64,000 nt of DNA, from assembly GCA_021613335.1 (NCBI GenBank), contig JAJTWR010000308.1, positions 1,632,001 through 1,696,000 on the forward strand. The letters run 5' to 3'. The notes under the pieces are model-generated. The model saw only the letters and a program-made list of their open reading frames with translations. It ran no database searches and was not told where the DNA came from. Each line of letters starts with the position of its first letter. Position 1 is the stretch's first letter. The DNA comes from Whitmania pigra (taxonomy: Eukaryota > Annelida > Clitellata > Hirudinida > Haemopidae). Below, piece by piece: positions 43,987 through 56,800 of the stretch. The position numbers and the translations under genes were made by a program.

Positions 43987-44640
43987 CCAGTGTTGTAAAA
44001 ATTACCTCATTTCGTAATTAGTTACAAGTTAAAGTAATAGCTCAAAAAGCTACTTTAGTATAAATAAGAGTATTGTCTCAAAAAGTTACTCAAGTAAAAG
44101 GAAAAAGTTACAGCATCCAAAAGTTACTTTTAAGTAAAAATTACAAGTAACTTTGATGCCGCCATTACCGTGATCATACATCATTCCTTATTATTTAAAA
44201 GGAATTGTTTCTATTAACGTTAAAACAATTATTGGTATTAACTGCTAGTATTAACAGTCATTAAGTAATGACATTTGAACTAATGCATTCTTTTGGTGTT
44301 TTTATTATTTATTACAATCACAAACATTTGTTAATTTTTAGCATAACTAAGTCCTCGAATAGTTTGTCACTCATTATGGTCCTTCGGCTGAACATACCAT
44401 CATAGCTGAATAAACGTTCAACAGCTGCACTAGCTGGCAGAGGAGCGTTCAACTGGATAAATAATGTTCATGTCATCTGATCGGTCTTGAAGATACTGCA
44501 TCAGAATATCAGTTAACCTTGTGCAATTGAAGAAACTGTCTTCAACACTGTCAGCATCAGATGAATGAGATGCTTTCAGCTCGTCCACTTTAATATTTAA
44601 AAGAACACGAAATATCGATTGCACTTCAAACCAACATCAC
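43987..44640 (-). pseudogene. hAT relic (fourth family) with one terminal end
   Basis: CAGTGTTGTAAAAATTACCT at 43987 looks like a hAT end of the CAGTGTTG type, followed by repeated AAGTTACT blocks. The minus-strand coding remnant (44624-44340) reads VERLFSYDGMFSRRTIMSDK after PLPASAA, the hAT dimerisation motif. The other end was not located. Confidence 0.6.
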
Positions 44641-46521
44641 TTGTCATGTCATTAGTAAAAGTCGACTAGATTTGTACTGAAACAATTAGTAGAGATAAGA
44701 GAGAGTATATGAAGATTGAAAATGTTGATGTGCGATAATAGGTTTTTCTCATTTGTACTTTCCATCAACATCAGCAGCAAAAACAAAACATAAATTGAAC
44801 TTATATTGTATTAAACTCCCAGCTTGCCAGGCAATCCAGACAATCATTTTAGCCATTCGTGAGTTTTAAATTTGACTTCTACTGAGTTAATTTTCTCCAC
44901 CTTCATATGTGATGCAATTCCAATAAACCCACAACTTCTGTCTAATATGCATTGGCTTGTAGATCACCTAAGATTTATTAAGACCTTTTTTGCACATTCT
45001 TATTGATTGATCACCATTATCATCTACAATGTCTTTCCCCGACGCTTAGAAACATACATGCACAAGCATTCCGACGCATCTCATCCATTATTTATTGCAC
45101 TTTTTATTTGTCTAAATTTCATTTATTTGATTATTTATCATTTATTAACAATGATGCGTGACAAGAAAAATTCAATCGAGAAGGGATTTTTTGACGAAAT
45201 CCTAATTCATAGGGCTGCTGCAGGCATTCAATTAAACTTCTTAAGGATGTCAACAATTGCAGATGAGTCGGTCTCGGGAAATGTATCTTGATATATGATT
45301 ATAATTAAAGGATTATTAATTCAATTAGAGGATTGATAAAGAATTATAATACAGAGAATAATAATAGGCTGTTCATTTCTCAGGGTCATTTTTGAAAATG
45401 TTTATTAGTCTTTCGTTCCTTTTATGTGGATTAAAATAAATAAATATACAAAACGGATTTCATGATTTCTACCGGGTCATGCACATAGCTTTTTCTTCTT
45501 TATTTAAATTGAAGCAGGTCTTAAGCGGGTGTCAATTTTGAAAACAGCAAATGATTTCGTGAACTCGACTTGAAATGGAAGCCGGAGTCTTCATTTACTC
45601 GATTATTTTTTCTATAAATTTATTTACGTTTCTAATTGTTGGAATACGGGAATAACCATACTTTATTAATCTATAAAATTGTTCAATAAGTATAAATATT
45701 CTAATTTTTAGTAAGTGCGATTTGCTAAAGTACCATCGGCAAAAGACGTCCTTGACATTATTTTATGTATGACACTGTCCTAATTATTTAAAGACTAAAC
45801 TACATTAGCATAAATGTCTGTACAAGACATACAAAGTACTTTCAGACACATAATAGGGAGTGATGTTCGTCGTGCACTTAAGTAATGAGAATGGCTGAGA
45901 AATGATGACATCGTTGATTGTTAATTTCAACTTCTCCATTGGAAAATGGCCACTAAATTATAGATGAATGGTAGTGCAATAGGAGTCACTTTCAGTAAAA
46001 GCCCGGTGTTGAGACCATATTTCAACTTTATTATCTCCTAAATAGCAGGGACGTCATTTCAATTTTTTCCAACAGTTTATAAACCCTTTCAAAACTTGAG
46101 GAGATGATTTTGTTTGTGTCTAGTCATTGACACCCCCTCCCGACACCCCAAATGGGGGTCACTGCTAAATATCTTTTAGGTAATAAAAGGTCATGCGATC
46201 AGTTATTGTTACGCAAGTCAGCATTGGATAACTCTTCGCTGAAGATTTAAGCATGGGAATAAAAAATCACAAGAGACAAAGAAAACTCAAACGCTAAATA
46301 TTTCTGAAACATATCATTGCAAAATATCGAGGAGAGTACTGAGAATAAGAGCAAATGGATGTCAGTGTGAGTGGTATTCGTGATTAATTTACAGTGTAAA
46401 TAAGAGCGAGTCCCTTAGCTGCCTATCCATTTGTGAAAAATAAAGACTTATGACCTTCTATAATTGGGCGGTGAGAGCGAATCGTTATCATCTGCTTTTT
46501 CGTCACGAATTCGTAACTCCC
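44641..46521. other. Intergenic, no gene seen
   Basis: AT-rich. An open stretch at 45007-45291 has no motif or splice context. Nothing else is supported. Confidence 0.4.
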
Positions 46522-46529
46522 ATTCTTAT

Positions 46530-48768
46530 CAGAGGCGTAGCTAGGGGGGGGGCAAGGGGGTACATATGTCCCCGGGCGCCAAGATACAGGGGCGCCAAAA
46601 TGAGGGTTACCTAATTTTTGCGACAGTGGTAAAACAGGTCACACTCACAAGCTAGCCAACAGCGGTGGCTGGAGCAGGGCAGATATGAGCCATCGTCTGA
46701 TACGTCTGCCATCCAGACCTGGTTGATGCTGCTGCCAGCTCAGTGAACTCAGTGAGCCCACCACCACTGCTGCCAGTCAGGATACGGATTCTGCATGCAC
46801 TCTGCAGCAGTAGTAGCTACTGTAATACTAGAGTGTTGTTGACGAACTTATTGTGGTTTAAAACGGATTACACTCTATTAAGGTATATTAAAACTTTTTC
46901 TCAGAGACTGGTTGTGATTGTTCTAATATAGACAAAGATAAACAACATTCGTGAAAGCGTGAAAACGTCAAAACAATTTCTGAAACTCCCATTGGTATCA
47001 GGCTAACGCAAAGTTGCACTGCAGCGAGCGCCCCCACCAGGCTTGGACTGGGCCGGTGGCCGCCAACTGCCAAAAGAAAGTTATTATATTTTTAGTTTTT
47101 ACTGAAATTACCGTTGATTATATGATAGCTTCAAATAATAGTTTGTATTAAAAATCAAAGAATCATTTTTAGGTTATATAGAGATATATTCAAAAGATGC
47201 TGCAAGCCCAGAGAAAGTCATCGTCGAGAGACTGAATTCTGATGAGATACCTCTAGCCGACTGTCGAGCTCAATGTTATGACAATGCTTCGGTGATGACT
47301 GGGCATATATCTGGCCTTCAACAACGAATATGTGATAGAAATCCTAGAGCACTGTTCGTCAACTGTGACAACCACAGCTTAAATTTAGCAGGTGTGTATT
47401 CAGCTAAGCAAGATCCTGTTGTCGTAACTTTTTTTGGAACACTTGAAAGTATATATTTGTTTTTCTCTCATTCAACAATTCGTTGGGAAGAATTAAAAAG
47501 AGCTCTTACCATAACAGTAAAAAGAGAGTCTGAAACACGCTGGAGTGCACGTTGTTGAAGCTGTTAAAGCTATCCATGAAGGACTGGATGAACTAGTTGG
47601 ATTGCTAGAGAAATTATCGGAAGACTCCACTATGACACCTGAAACTAGAAGTGGTGCACAGCAGTTACTGGCCTGTATATTGAATTTTAATTTTATAGTT
47701 TTATTACACTTCTGGAATGTCGTTCTTGGAAAAATTGATCGTGCACAGAAGTGCCTACAAGATCCTACCATGAATTTCAAGGAAGCTGCGACTGATATTG
47801 AATCTTTGGAGCAAGAATTTATCAAGCTTCGTGATGATTTGAGCCAGGCTGCGGTCGAAAACGCCAGAACAAAATGCACAGCATGGGATATTCCGGTAGA
47901 AAGAAGAATTAGGCGACGTAGGAGAATGCCTGGAGAACTGGCAAGAGATGCAGGACTCTCATCAGAAGAGGAAGTAATGCGTGTTATGAAGAATGTGTTC
48001 GATCGTCTTCAACAGGAGATGTCAACACGTTTTTCACGACTCAAAGACCTGAACACAAAATTTGGATTTCTGATGGACGTTAAGGCTCTTCTGACATCTG
48101 ACACAGATGAAGATGAAATTCGTCGAAGTTGTGCAGATTTTGCAACTTTCTACGACATGGACATTAATGGCTACGAACTCTTCACCGAAATTGGTGACTG
48201 CAGAATGCTGCTGAGAAAGCGAACTGACACTCTACCAGAAACTCCTTTGGATCTCCTTGGTTTTATTGTGCTTTATGGAAGCGACGTATTTCCGAATTTT
48301 CGAATTTCACTACAAATTTTGTTAGCAATAGCGGTTTCAATTGCAAGCTGTGAACGATCATTCAGCAAATTGAAACTTATTTTGTCGTATCTGCGTGCAT
48401 CAATGGGACAGGATCGTCTCAGTGATCTTGCTCTTCTTAGTATAGAAAGAGAAACGCTTGAGAAAACAGACTTTGATGACGTTATTGATCAGTTTGCAAC
48501 TGTTAAATCAAGAAAAATAAATCTATTTTAAACACTATTAGACTACTATGCATGTAAATCATCTTAGACTGACTTATTGGGTGACTGATGCGCTACTATT
48601 TGTAGAATGGTTTTTCACTTTTAAATGAATGCCTTGTGCCATTAAAATTTGATTTTTATTACAATTTCAAATTTAGTGTAATACAGTAAGATTAAATATA
48701 TAGACATGGAAAAGGGCGCCAATTCTATAGTTTGTCCCCGGGCGCAAAATACCCAGGCTACGCCTCTG
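46530..48768 (+). mobile_element. hAT transposon copy 2, TIRs and 8-bp TSD intact
   Basis: Same element as 10815-13200, inverted. TIRs are CAGAGGCGTAGC at 46530 and GGCTACGCCTCTG ending at 48768; the perfect 8-bp duplication is ATTCTTAT (46522-46529 and 48769-48776). It lacks the SINE of copy 1 and is otherwise collinear. Confidence 0.9.
47142..48531 (+). pseudogene. hAT transposase, C-terminal two-thirds, frameshifted (copy 2)
   Basis: The frame is open from 47142 to 47558, then shifts by one base near 47550 (one extra base compared with copy 1) and continues to 48531. Blocks are YDNASVMTG, VNCDNHSLNLAGV, a helical linker and SIASCERSFSKLKLILSYLR with the terminal dimerisation helix. It keeps the tyrosine codon where copy 1 has a stop. 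The N-terminal zinc-finger part is absent, as in copy 1. Confidence 0.85.
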
Positions 48769-48934
48769 ATTCTTATCCTTGGTTTGAAGGCGAAAATAAG
48801 AAAATTGTTAAATAAGATAATTAAATTAATTGTATAAGATAATTAATTATATTTATCAGAAAATCCCTTCCTCACTGAGTGGTACTCTCAAGAAAGATCA
48901 ATCTTCTCAGTCGATCCCAAACTAAACTTACCAC

Positions 48935-49186
48935 GTGGTAGTTGACGAAAAAAGTCTAAAAATACTCTTATGTCACACTTTACAATTATCTGTCTTAAAC
49001 TCCTTGTTGATAAAATATGTACTTATAGAAGCTGAATTACTTAAAAAGGTATCAAAACTTGTGCTAGACATACGAGTACTTCTCTATAGCAATGGAGCCC
49101 ATTTAAAAGTCATTGTTGCTAAAAGTGCGAATTTATTGAAACTTGTTGTTTGGATATTAATTGATAGTTACAAGCTAATATGGTGA
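48935..49186 (+). pseudogene. Possible hAT fragment
   Basis: An open frame with CHTLQLSVLNSLL followed by a helix and LLYSN resembles the C-x-H-x-L-x-L-x-V region of hAT transposases. It is short, isolated and without ends. Confidence 0.3.
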
Positions 49187-50840
49187 TTTTAAAGGTCAAT
49201 ATATATTCAATTTCTTATTAAATAAGTTTAATTTATGATGTGACTCAGTAATAAGAGACCGATCATAAAACTGTAGAGTGTACATATTTAGATTGTTGAG
49301 GTTCTTATTTTAACTATTTTACAGAATTAAGGATTGTCCCATTTTTTAACTCAGTTTTGCAATCTTCTACATTGTTAAGATCCTTGTTGTTTTAAACAAA
49401 TAAATCATTTTAAAATAATTATTAAATTATTTTTAGATGAAACATTTGTTCAAAAAAGGAATTACCATGAATTATTTACGACTTCCACCTTGTCAAACAA
49501 GCTTAGCCAATCATTGTCAGCAAAATTATAATATTATTATTACATGGTAAATTGGGTGAAACAATGTTTTCCAGCCACTGATGAGAAATAAGGATGTGTT
49601 ACTTGAGCATTAAATGTAGAACATCTCAATTTTTAAAATGGGACGCCTGAGGCTGCGTTTTGACAGATTTCTTTGGTTAATGAGTTCATTTTCATAGAAC
49701 TTCGTGGAAGATCAGTCCCGAGTATTTGAAAAATTAGTTTAAAAAAGCAATCTTTTATTTTTCTTGTGCAATGAAGTCACGATTTTTGTTTATAATAAGA
49801 CTAAATGAAATTGCTATTGGAAAAATGTTAATGATAAAATAATCATTTCAGTGGAGCTGAATAATGGGCTTTTTGAATGTTAATTTTTTTTAGACTTTTT
49901 CAAGGAGGACCACAGCTGATTGGATGCATGGAAGGAAGCCCCTACCAAAGAACGTTTCGAACAGAATCATGATCAAATGTGACTTTCTACTTGAAAACAT
50001 TTTTAATTTATGTTTGTAATCATTTTGGTCAAATTTTATTCACCATTTTAATCTCATTCTAATTTCCATCACTTTTTCCTTCTACCACACTATGAACAAA
50101 CATGCATCATCATCATCATCAACGTGCATAGTCACGCGCTAACAAAATCCTAATTTTTCAAACGATTTGCCAACAAATTCCAATGCTCAGACTTTAACAG
50201 TTGTGACAAAAAAGGAATTTCTGAAATTTTCTATCGTGCTCGGCTGCAAGGGAATTAATTTCAGAAATACAGACAAATTTGTCTGTACATTTTATTTGAT
50301 TTCATATCATCGTCGACATCGCCATCGTCATCGTCATTATCTTCTTATTCCTTCTTATTATCTTGTTTTGCCTTGTTTTGCTTTATCTTGATCCGAATAT
50401 GAAGTTACAATTACAATTACAATATATTCCACACTTTCGTGCTTATACAGCAAATAAAAATATTGGCACTAAATCAAAATAGTTCGTTTATTCATTAAGT
50501 AAATTGCACTTATGATACTTTTCTGTTATCTCTCGTTGCTTAACTTACTTTAACATATCGTTTGCTTTAACCATCCTCATTTTAAAGGCTTTGCGAATGC
50601 GATTATTCGTTTAGGCTGACCATTGGCTAAAATAAATTTTATTGCAGTTCTAATGAGCTGACTAATAATTTTAACGTTTGAGACAAATAAACATCAAACT
50701 CTAAATAAGTGAGTACATAGCAAAAAGCTACAATTCAATTAAATCATAACAACATGATTTAATAAATAATTTATCAAATAATTAATGATCACAGAAAGAA
50801 GAACCGACCTTCCTCACCACATCGGGTCCTGACGGAGACC
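49187..50840. other. Intergenic upstream of the GPCR gene
   Basis: No gene seen. It holds a CATCAT run at 50105-50121, a GTCATCGTC-rich stretch at 50310-50340, and near 50395-50433 a SINE tail (ATGAAGTTACAATTACAATT) like the one at 13030. Confidence 0.45.
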
Positions 50841-53800
50841 ATGGACAACTCGACACGTCCAACCTTCGATGCCCCCCTCCTCAAGCATCCCACTTCAGTC
50901 GTCATAATCTACACGTCCGCTTATTCCCTCGTATTCATCCTTTCCATCGTCAACAACTCCGTTGTTCTGACGGTCATCAAGAAATTCCCGCCAATGAAGT
51001 CAGTGACAAACGGTTTCTTGGCCAACCTGGCTTCTGCCGATCTTTTCGTGGCGATCCTTGTTCTTCCTTTCACTCTGGTCGAGAATCTCTTCACAGGTTG
51101 TTGCTTATGAAAGTGCTGTTGTTGTTATTGTTTATTAAATTGCTTTTGCTGTTGTTGTTGCTGCTGGTATTGTTAATGAAGTGGGGTAATGAGCTTTCCT
51201 GTTTAAAATGTGGCGTACAAGTACAGGGAGAGAGACTCCTACGCAAACAGTTCTTTCACGTCAGATCTGGATATGTAAGACACTCAAAATATCTGCTAAA
51301 TTCAAATACAACATAATTATGATTATAATCACAGTGATATTCATTGTCGTTGTTTTCATAATTTGCTGAGAACCAAGTAAATCGTTCGAATAACTCATAG
51401 TGACTGCCAAGAAATAGATTTGCCTGAAAGTCATTCATAAGACCCGCTCACTCGTTTACGAGGAACAAATGACTTTCTGAGATTTATTCGTCTTCCATAT
51501 GGAAAACTAGTCTTTCTTTTCTATTTAAATTCATTTTCACAATGTTTCAGCCATCATTTTAGAATTTAAATTGAAATTATTGAATCCAATGAAACTGCTT
51601 TATTTCATTAGCGAAATTCTCTGATTGTTCTCAACTAGTCCAGCCTAATAGTCCAGATCTTAGTAAACTTTATTTTTTCGTTTAATTAAAAATAATATTT
51701 AATAATATATGAGTTGTTTTTAAGTAATTTAAATTTTATATAATATTTATAATCATAATCGCATCGAGACTGAGGATTGATCCGAATTTTATTTAAATTA
51801 GTCGATTTAAATTAGTTAAGTTTTTAATTTGTCAAATTTCATCTGTTTTTTTTTTAAGAGTTTTTACTGACCGACCAATCCCCTTTAATAAAAAGAACAT
51901 GACCGTTTAAATGCCATGCATGCATTGAATGTAATCTCAGGAAATTAATGTTCGAAAATAAATTTATCGTTACAAAGAGAAAGTCAATTGGACTGTTGGT
52001 GAAGGATTTGAGGTTTATGGAAGGTTGGGAATTGTTTCATTTGTGTTTTTAATGGCTTTCCAAACTTTAATATTTTGATGGCAATGGGGACAAGATGTTA
52101 TTCTATTTACTTAGTTTTATTAACTAAATCAATCATAATTATAATTATGTATTAATGCCATTAAGGTTAGATCTAATTATAAAAATAATGTCTGTTTAAA
52201 TGGTTGTCGCACAACTTTCGTGTCAGCCATTTTGAACGTTCGCGTGATAGAAGCCACAAGTTGGAAAAATACTTTCTGACAAAAAATTGTTCTTTTCCAT
52301 CTGATCTGACGATGCTAAATTCATTCGATACATTCCATAACTTAATAAGGTCAGGAATGAATTCCCAGCAGGTATTTCAAATTTCTGTTTATTTCCACGA
52401 GGCAGTTCAAAGCTTCTCCTTTTTTTATAACTTCCATTTCCAGTATTAGAATGTATTAGAGCCTCTGAAACATAATGTGTTAATCTAACAACAAAGTAAT
52501 TACAAATTGCATTAGAGCATGAAATAGTGTATAGTTTGGTCGATAAAATATTTTGTTTTGAGGTGAGACTAAAAATGTGCTGTTTTGTTTTTTAAATAAT
52601 AGATAATTCATCGCGTTGGAAGTAGTTGGAACTCTGAATGAATAATTGAAGTTCTTTTGGAATGGAGTTTCAAGTTGCAGAACCAAGGATTGCAGTACGC
52701 TGTAAAACAAAACATAAAATAAGCCAAAAAATTGACCGATCTAATTGACCCAGTCATACATATAGATTAAAGTTTTTAAAGTTGAATGATGCAGTCAAAA
52801 CGAAATGTATTTAATTTTCTTTTAAAATATAAATGAATTCCAAGTTAAAATCTCTAGTGCATTGTCTCTTAATTGCTTGAGTGAGAATTAATAAATGTCG
52901 AGTAAACTTTTAGCAACATTTCGATTATTTAAAAAAAACAAAGTAAACTCAGATTAATGCCGAACTTGAGAATAAAGTTAATAATTAACTGTTAATTGTT
53001 CAAAAATCATCACTGAACAGAGGCACTAGGATAACTAAGAAACGAAAATGTTTGTTGTTTTAAATTTCAAATTCCAATTTGAATTCAATTTTCGATTCAA
53101 ATTTTCAAATTCCAGTAATTGATGCTATATACGTTCTGGAGAAACACTGGATTTTATTTACTTCAAATTTATAAATTAATGAAATAAAATAAATTTTTAA
53201 ATTAATGTAGGTTTAATTTATTTTTTTCCTTGATTTCAAAATTAACAAGAGGCGTGGCATTAGACTCAAAAACAAAATGTCGACTAAATATCCTTAATTA
53301 TAATGGAATATTTTTTTTCAAACTTTCGTTAATTAAAAAATTAAATAAACATGTGCTCGCCCAAAATCTTATTTCAAGTCTTAATGGTCGATATTCCATC
53401 TATAACTTGCTAACAAATGAAACCATTTTTAGAACCAGTCGTTAATGCAAACATTTCCGGACAAAGGGCCGCAATCAAAACCCTTGGAGGACCGAACAGA
53501 CAAAAAAACAGCGGAACAATTTTAATGAATTTTAATTTGAATGACCGCCATCAAATTTTCTCGATTCTTAAGGTCATCTTCGCTCAATCGCAACTTCTGA
53601 AATGTTAAAAGCCAAGCAAATAAAATCTAATCAGTCACTGATGATACATTTTCTAGCAATCAAAACGCTGAATTACTTTTTACAATAATCACCGTCAAAA
53701 AAACATGCTACTTTTGTTTTGTTATATTAAACAACCACGAGTAGGCATGACTGAAGGAGTTCTTAAAAAGTCATACGAAGGTAATTAAGGTGACGAAAGA

Positions 53801-56800
53801 ACTCTCAGTCAATGTCTAAGTGCCGAAGGGAGCTCTCATATAAAGTAATTCTGTTTTAAATGCAAGAGCGGCATTGACCACAAGCCATTGAATAATTAAA
53901 TAAATTAAATATTGAAAAAATTTAAATATCGAAATTCCTTTAGCAAAGGTATCGATATTAAACCTCTGTTGGAATGTTTATTTGAAAAAATTAAGCATTT
54001 AGAACTTTGAATTTATTTTAATTTAGGTAAATTTTGTCGAGTTTAACTCAATCTAGGTGAAATTTGGTGAATTTAAGAAATTCAAAGCTTAACGGTAGCT
54101 CTTGATTTATTGGTGGGAATGAATAAATAAAGATGAACAACACCTTTTTTAGACCTGGAAATTTCAAATAAATTCAATTCATGAGTGATTTACGATGCTT
54201 TATTCTCAGCGAATGAAGGGAAGTTTGTTGTTTTGTAAATTGAGATTGATGTTTTATATTAAAGAACTGAACGAACGTGATGAATAGGAGAGGAATCAAA
54301 CAAATCAATCCGCATTATGAAGCGATGAAATTGACTTTAAAGAGTTTATAGAATGGACTCGTTAAGTTATTAAAGTAGATTAACTTGCTTTAATCCGATT
54401 GTTTAGTTAATTGTAACATGTGAACATCATAAAGAACAGAACACAACATGGGAATCAAGAATAGGTTTAAATAGATGTTTCCAGAATTGATGAAACAAAT
54501 GAGAAATGTTTTGATGACTAATAAATTAATATATACTATTAGTTATCTATTAATATAGACTATTATAACATTATATATTAATAAATACTATTATTACATA
54601 TTATTTTTATTAAATTCTCCATCCTGTATACATCAGCTTTACTGACTTTTAATCTAAACATAATCAGGAAATTTATTAGATAATAATAAACAGTCCGTGT
54701 TACCGACGCCCTTATTTATTGCATGGAGATTGAAACATATTTTCAAAGGAGATCTCTGCCTCAGCCTCGAGCGTTCTTGAGATCAAATTTGGAGGTGGTG
54801 TAGGTGTCTGCAATGCACCAACCCTCAAGAGCTCAGTCATCCCTAGGTCTCTTCACCTGAACGTCACCTGAAGAGTCACCTCTTGAGGAAACCAAGGGCA
54901 CTTCGACACAAAGCGCATTGTGCCTTATGCATTAGCATCACCATCATCATCGTCGTCATTATTAATATCTTTGTTATTCGGTTATTATTGATCTCCACCA
55001 TGAATGTTGTGGTCTCCGCCTTGATTCGACGAACCACGAATTTGCTTTCTGGTATCGATATTGCATTGAACTGCGGCATGTAGAATACCTTTATAATCGT
55101 TAAAGTGTATGAACTGCAGATAACATAACATCAGCATCAGCATGACAAAAATTCTTAAAAGAGCTTGACATCTCTCTAAAGCTTTTTGTCTTGATCGATC
55201 AAACGCGTGATTGATGGTTCAGTCTGACAATAGAATTGACATTTTCTTTCATTTATTTGAGAAATTATCGTTTTATCATTCCTATTGACTCCGTCTGCTG
55301 TTGAAAGAATTCCCAGCCATTAAACCCCTTTAAACCCCATTAAACCCGTTAGGCCTCAACACATCCTTATTATCACTGGGTATAAAAGTTTTAGCTCATC
55401 TTTTCTATTTAAATGGCAAAATGTCCATTTACATAACCACACATATACAAATACAATTCAATTTTTGCTTTACATTTGCAATAACATTATTTCTGCTCTT
55501 TATTTTTTTTTACTAGTGAAGATCTGTTGCTACCTATGCCCAGGTTTTGTTTTTCGATCTGATTGTTAAGTATTGCATTAGCATGATGCGCAAATTCGCT
55601 CTCTTGGTATAGTTTATAATTTAAATACTAGGTCTTGCAAACATTATGTCATATTTTTTTCAAAACTGGCAACTGGTACGACATAAATATATTAATGAAT
55701 ATGGCGATCATAACATTAAGACAAAGTAATTAAACTATTATTTAAATATTTAAAGCTATTAATTTAAAAATTCCAGTTGGATGAGAAACGATTTTCAATC
55801 AACAAGAAATATCTGGATGATCCAGATGGTTAATCTGAAACACTGAGTTTCAATGAGATTTCATTATATAGCTGATACATTTAGGTAATAGCTAATTCAT
55901 TTACATAATTCTCAATAAAAATTTCTTCCAGTGATGGGCAAATCTCAAATCGAATCTCAATGGTCAATGGAAATTTTCTTCTCAAAGGGAGAAGCTTCAG
56001 AAATTTAAAAAATTGAGCTTCTTACGAAAAGAAATCAGAATTACTTTTAATGATTTGAAATTCAATTTGTAGTAATTTATTTTGTACAAATTATAATCTA
56101 TAATTTTCGCTTCGTTTGTTTTAAAATAATTATTCATAAAAATACGAATTTTTTAAAATATTATAAATGACCCAACAATTAAGTTCCAACTTAACATGTT
56201 CTTAAAATAATTGATTGAAAAATCTAAGCATAAAAGATTTTGTAGCTCATTGGAGAACGTTAGCGAGCAAGTAATGAAACCAACAAGTTGTTTGACTTCA
56301 TTTTAAATCTTCATAGAGTGGCAGTTGGGTTGGTTCCTCTGCAAAACCATCCCCTACTTGCAAGCAGTCGTCATCCTTGCCTCCGTCAACACTTTGACAG
56401 CAGTGGCCATAGAAAGGTTCTTGATGCAATTCATTGCTTTGCTTAAAACTTATTTCACTGAATGTAATTAGAGATTTCTCGAGCCTTTTATGGCTAACTT
56501 CATTGTTAGAACAGCTCTGAATAAATAATTGTTATTATTGCAATCAATTGACCTATTTATAATATAAAGGTTGTTGGACATTGTTTGCTATTTTCCACTA
56601 ACTAAAAATTATGCAATTGATGCAAACTTGTCAGTCAAGTAATGTAATATAATATATTCATATATTAATTTATTAATTATTTTTTATTGTTACATAATAT
56701 AATATATGAACATATATATGAATATATTATATTAATATTATATTATAATATATGAATTTGACTTCATTTTAAATCTTCATAGAGTGGCATATAATATATT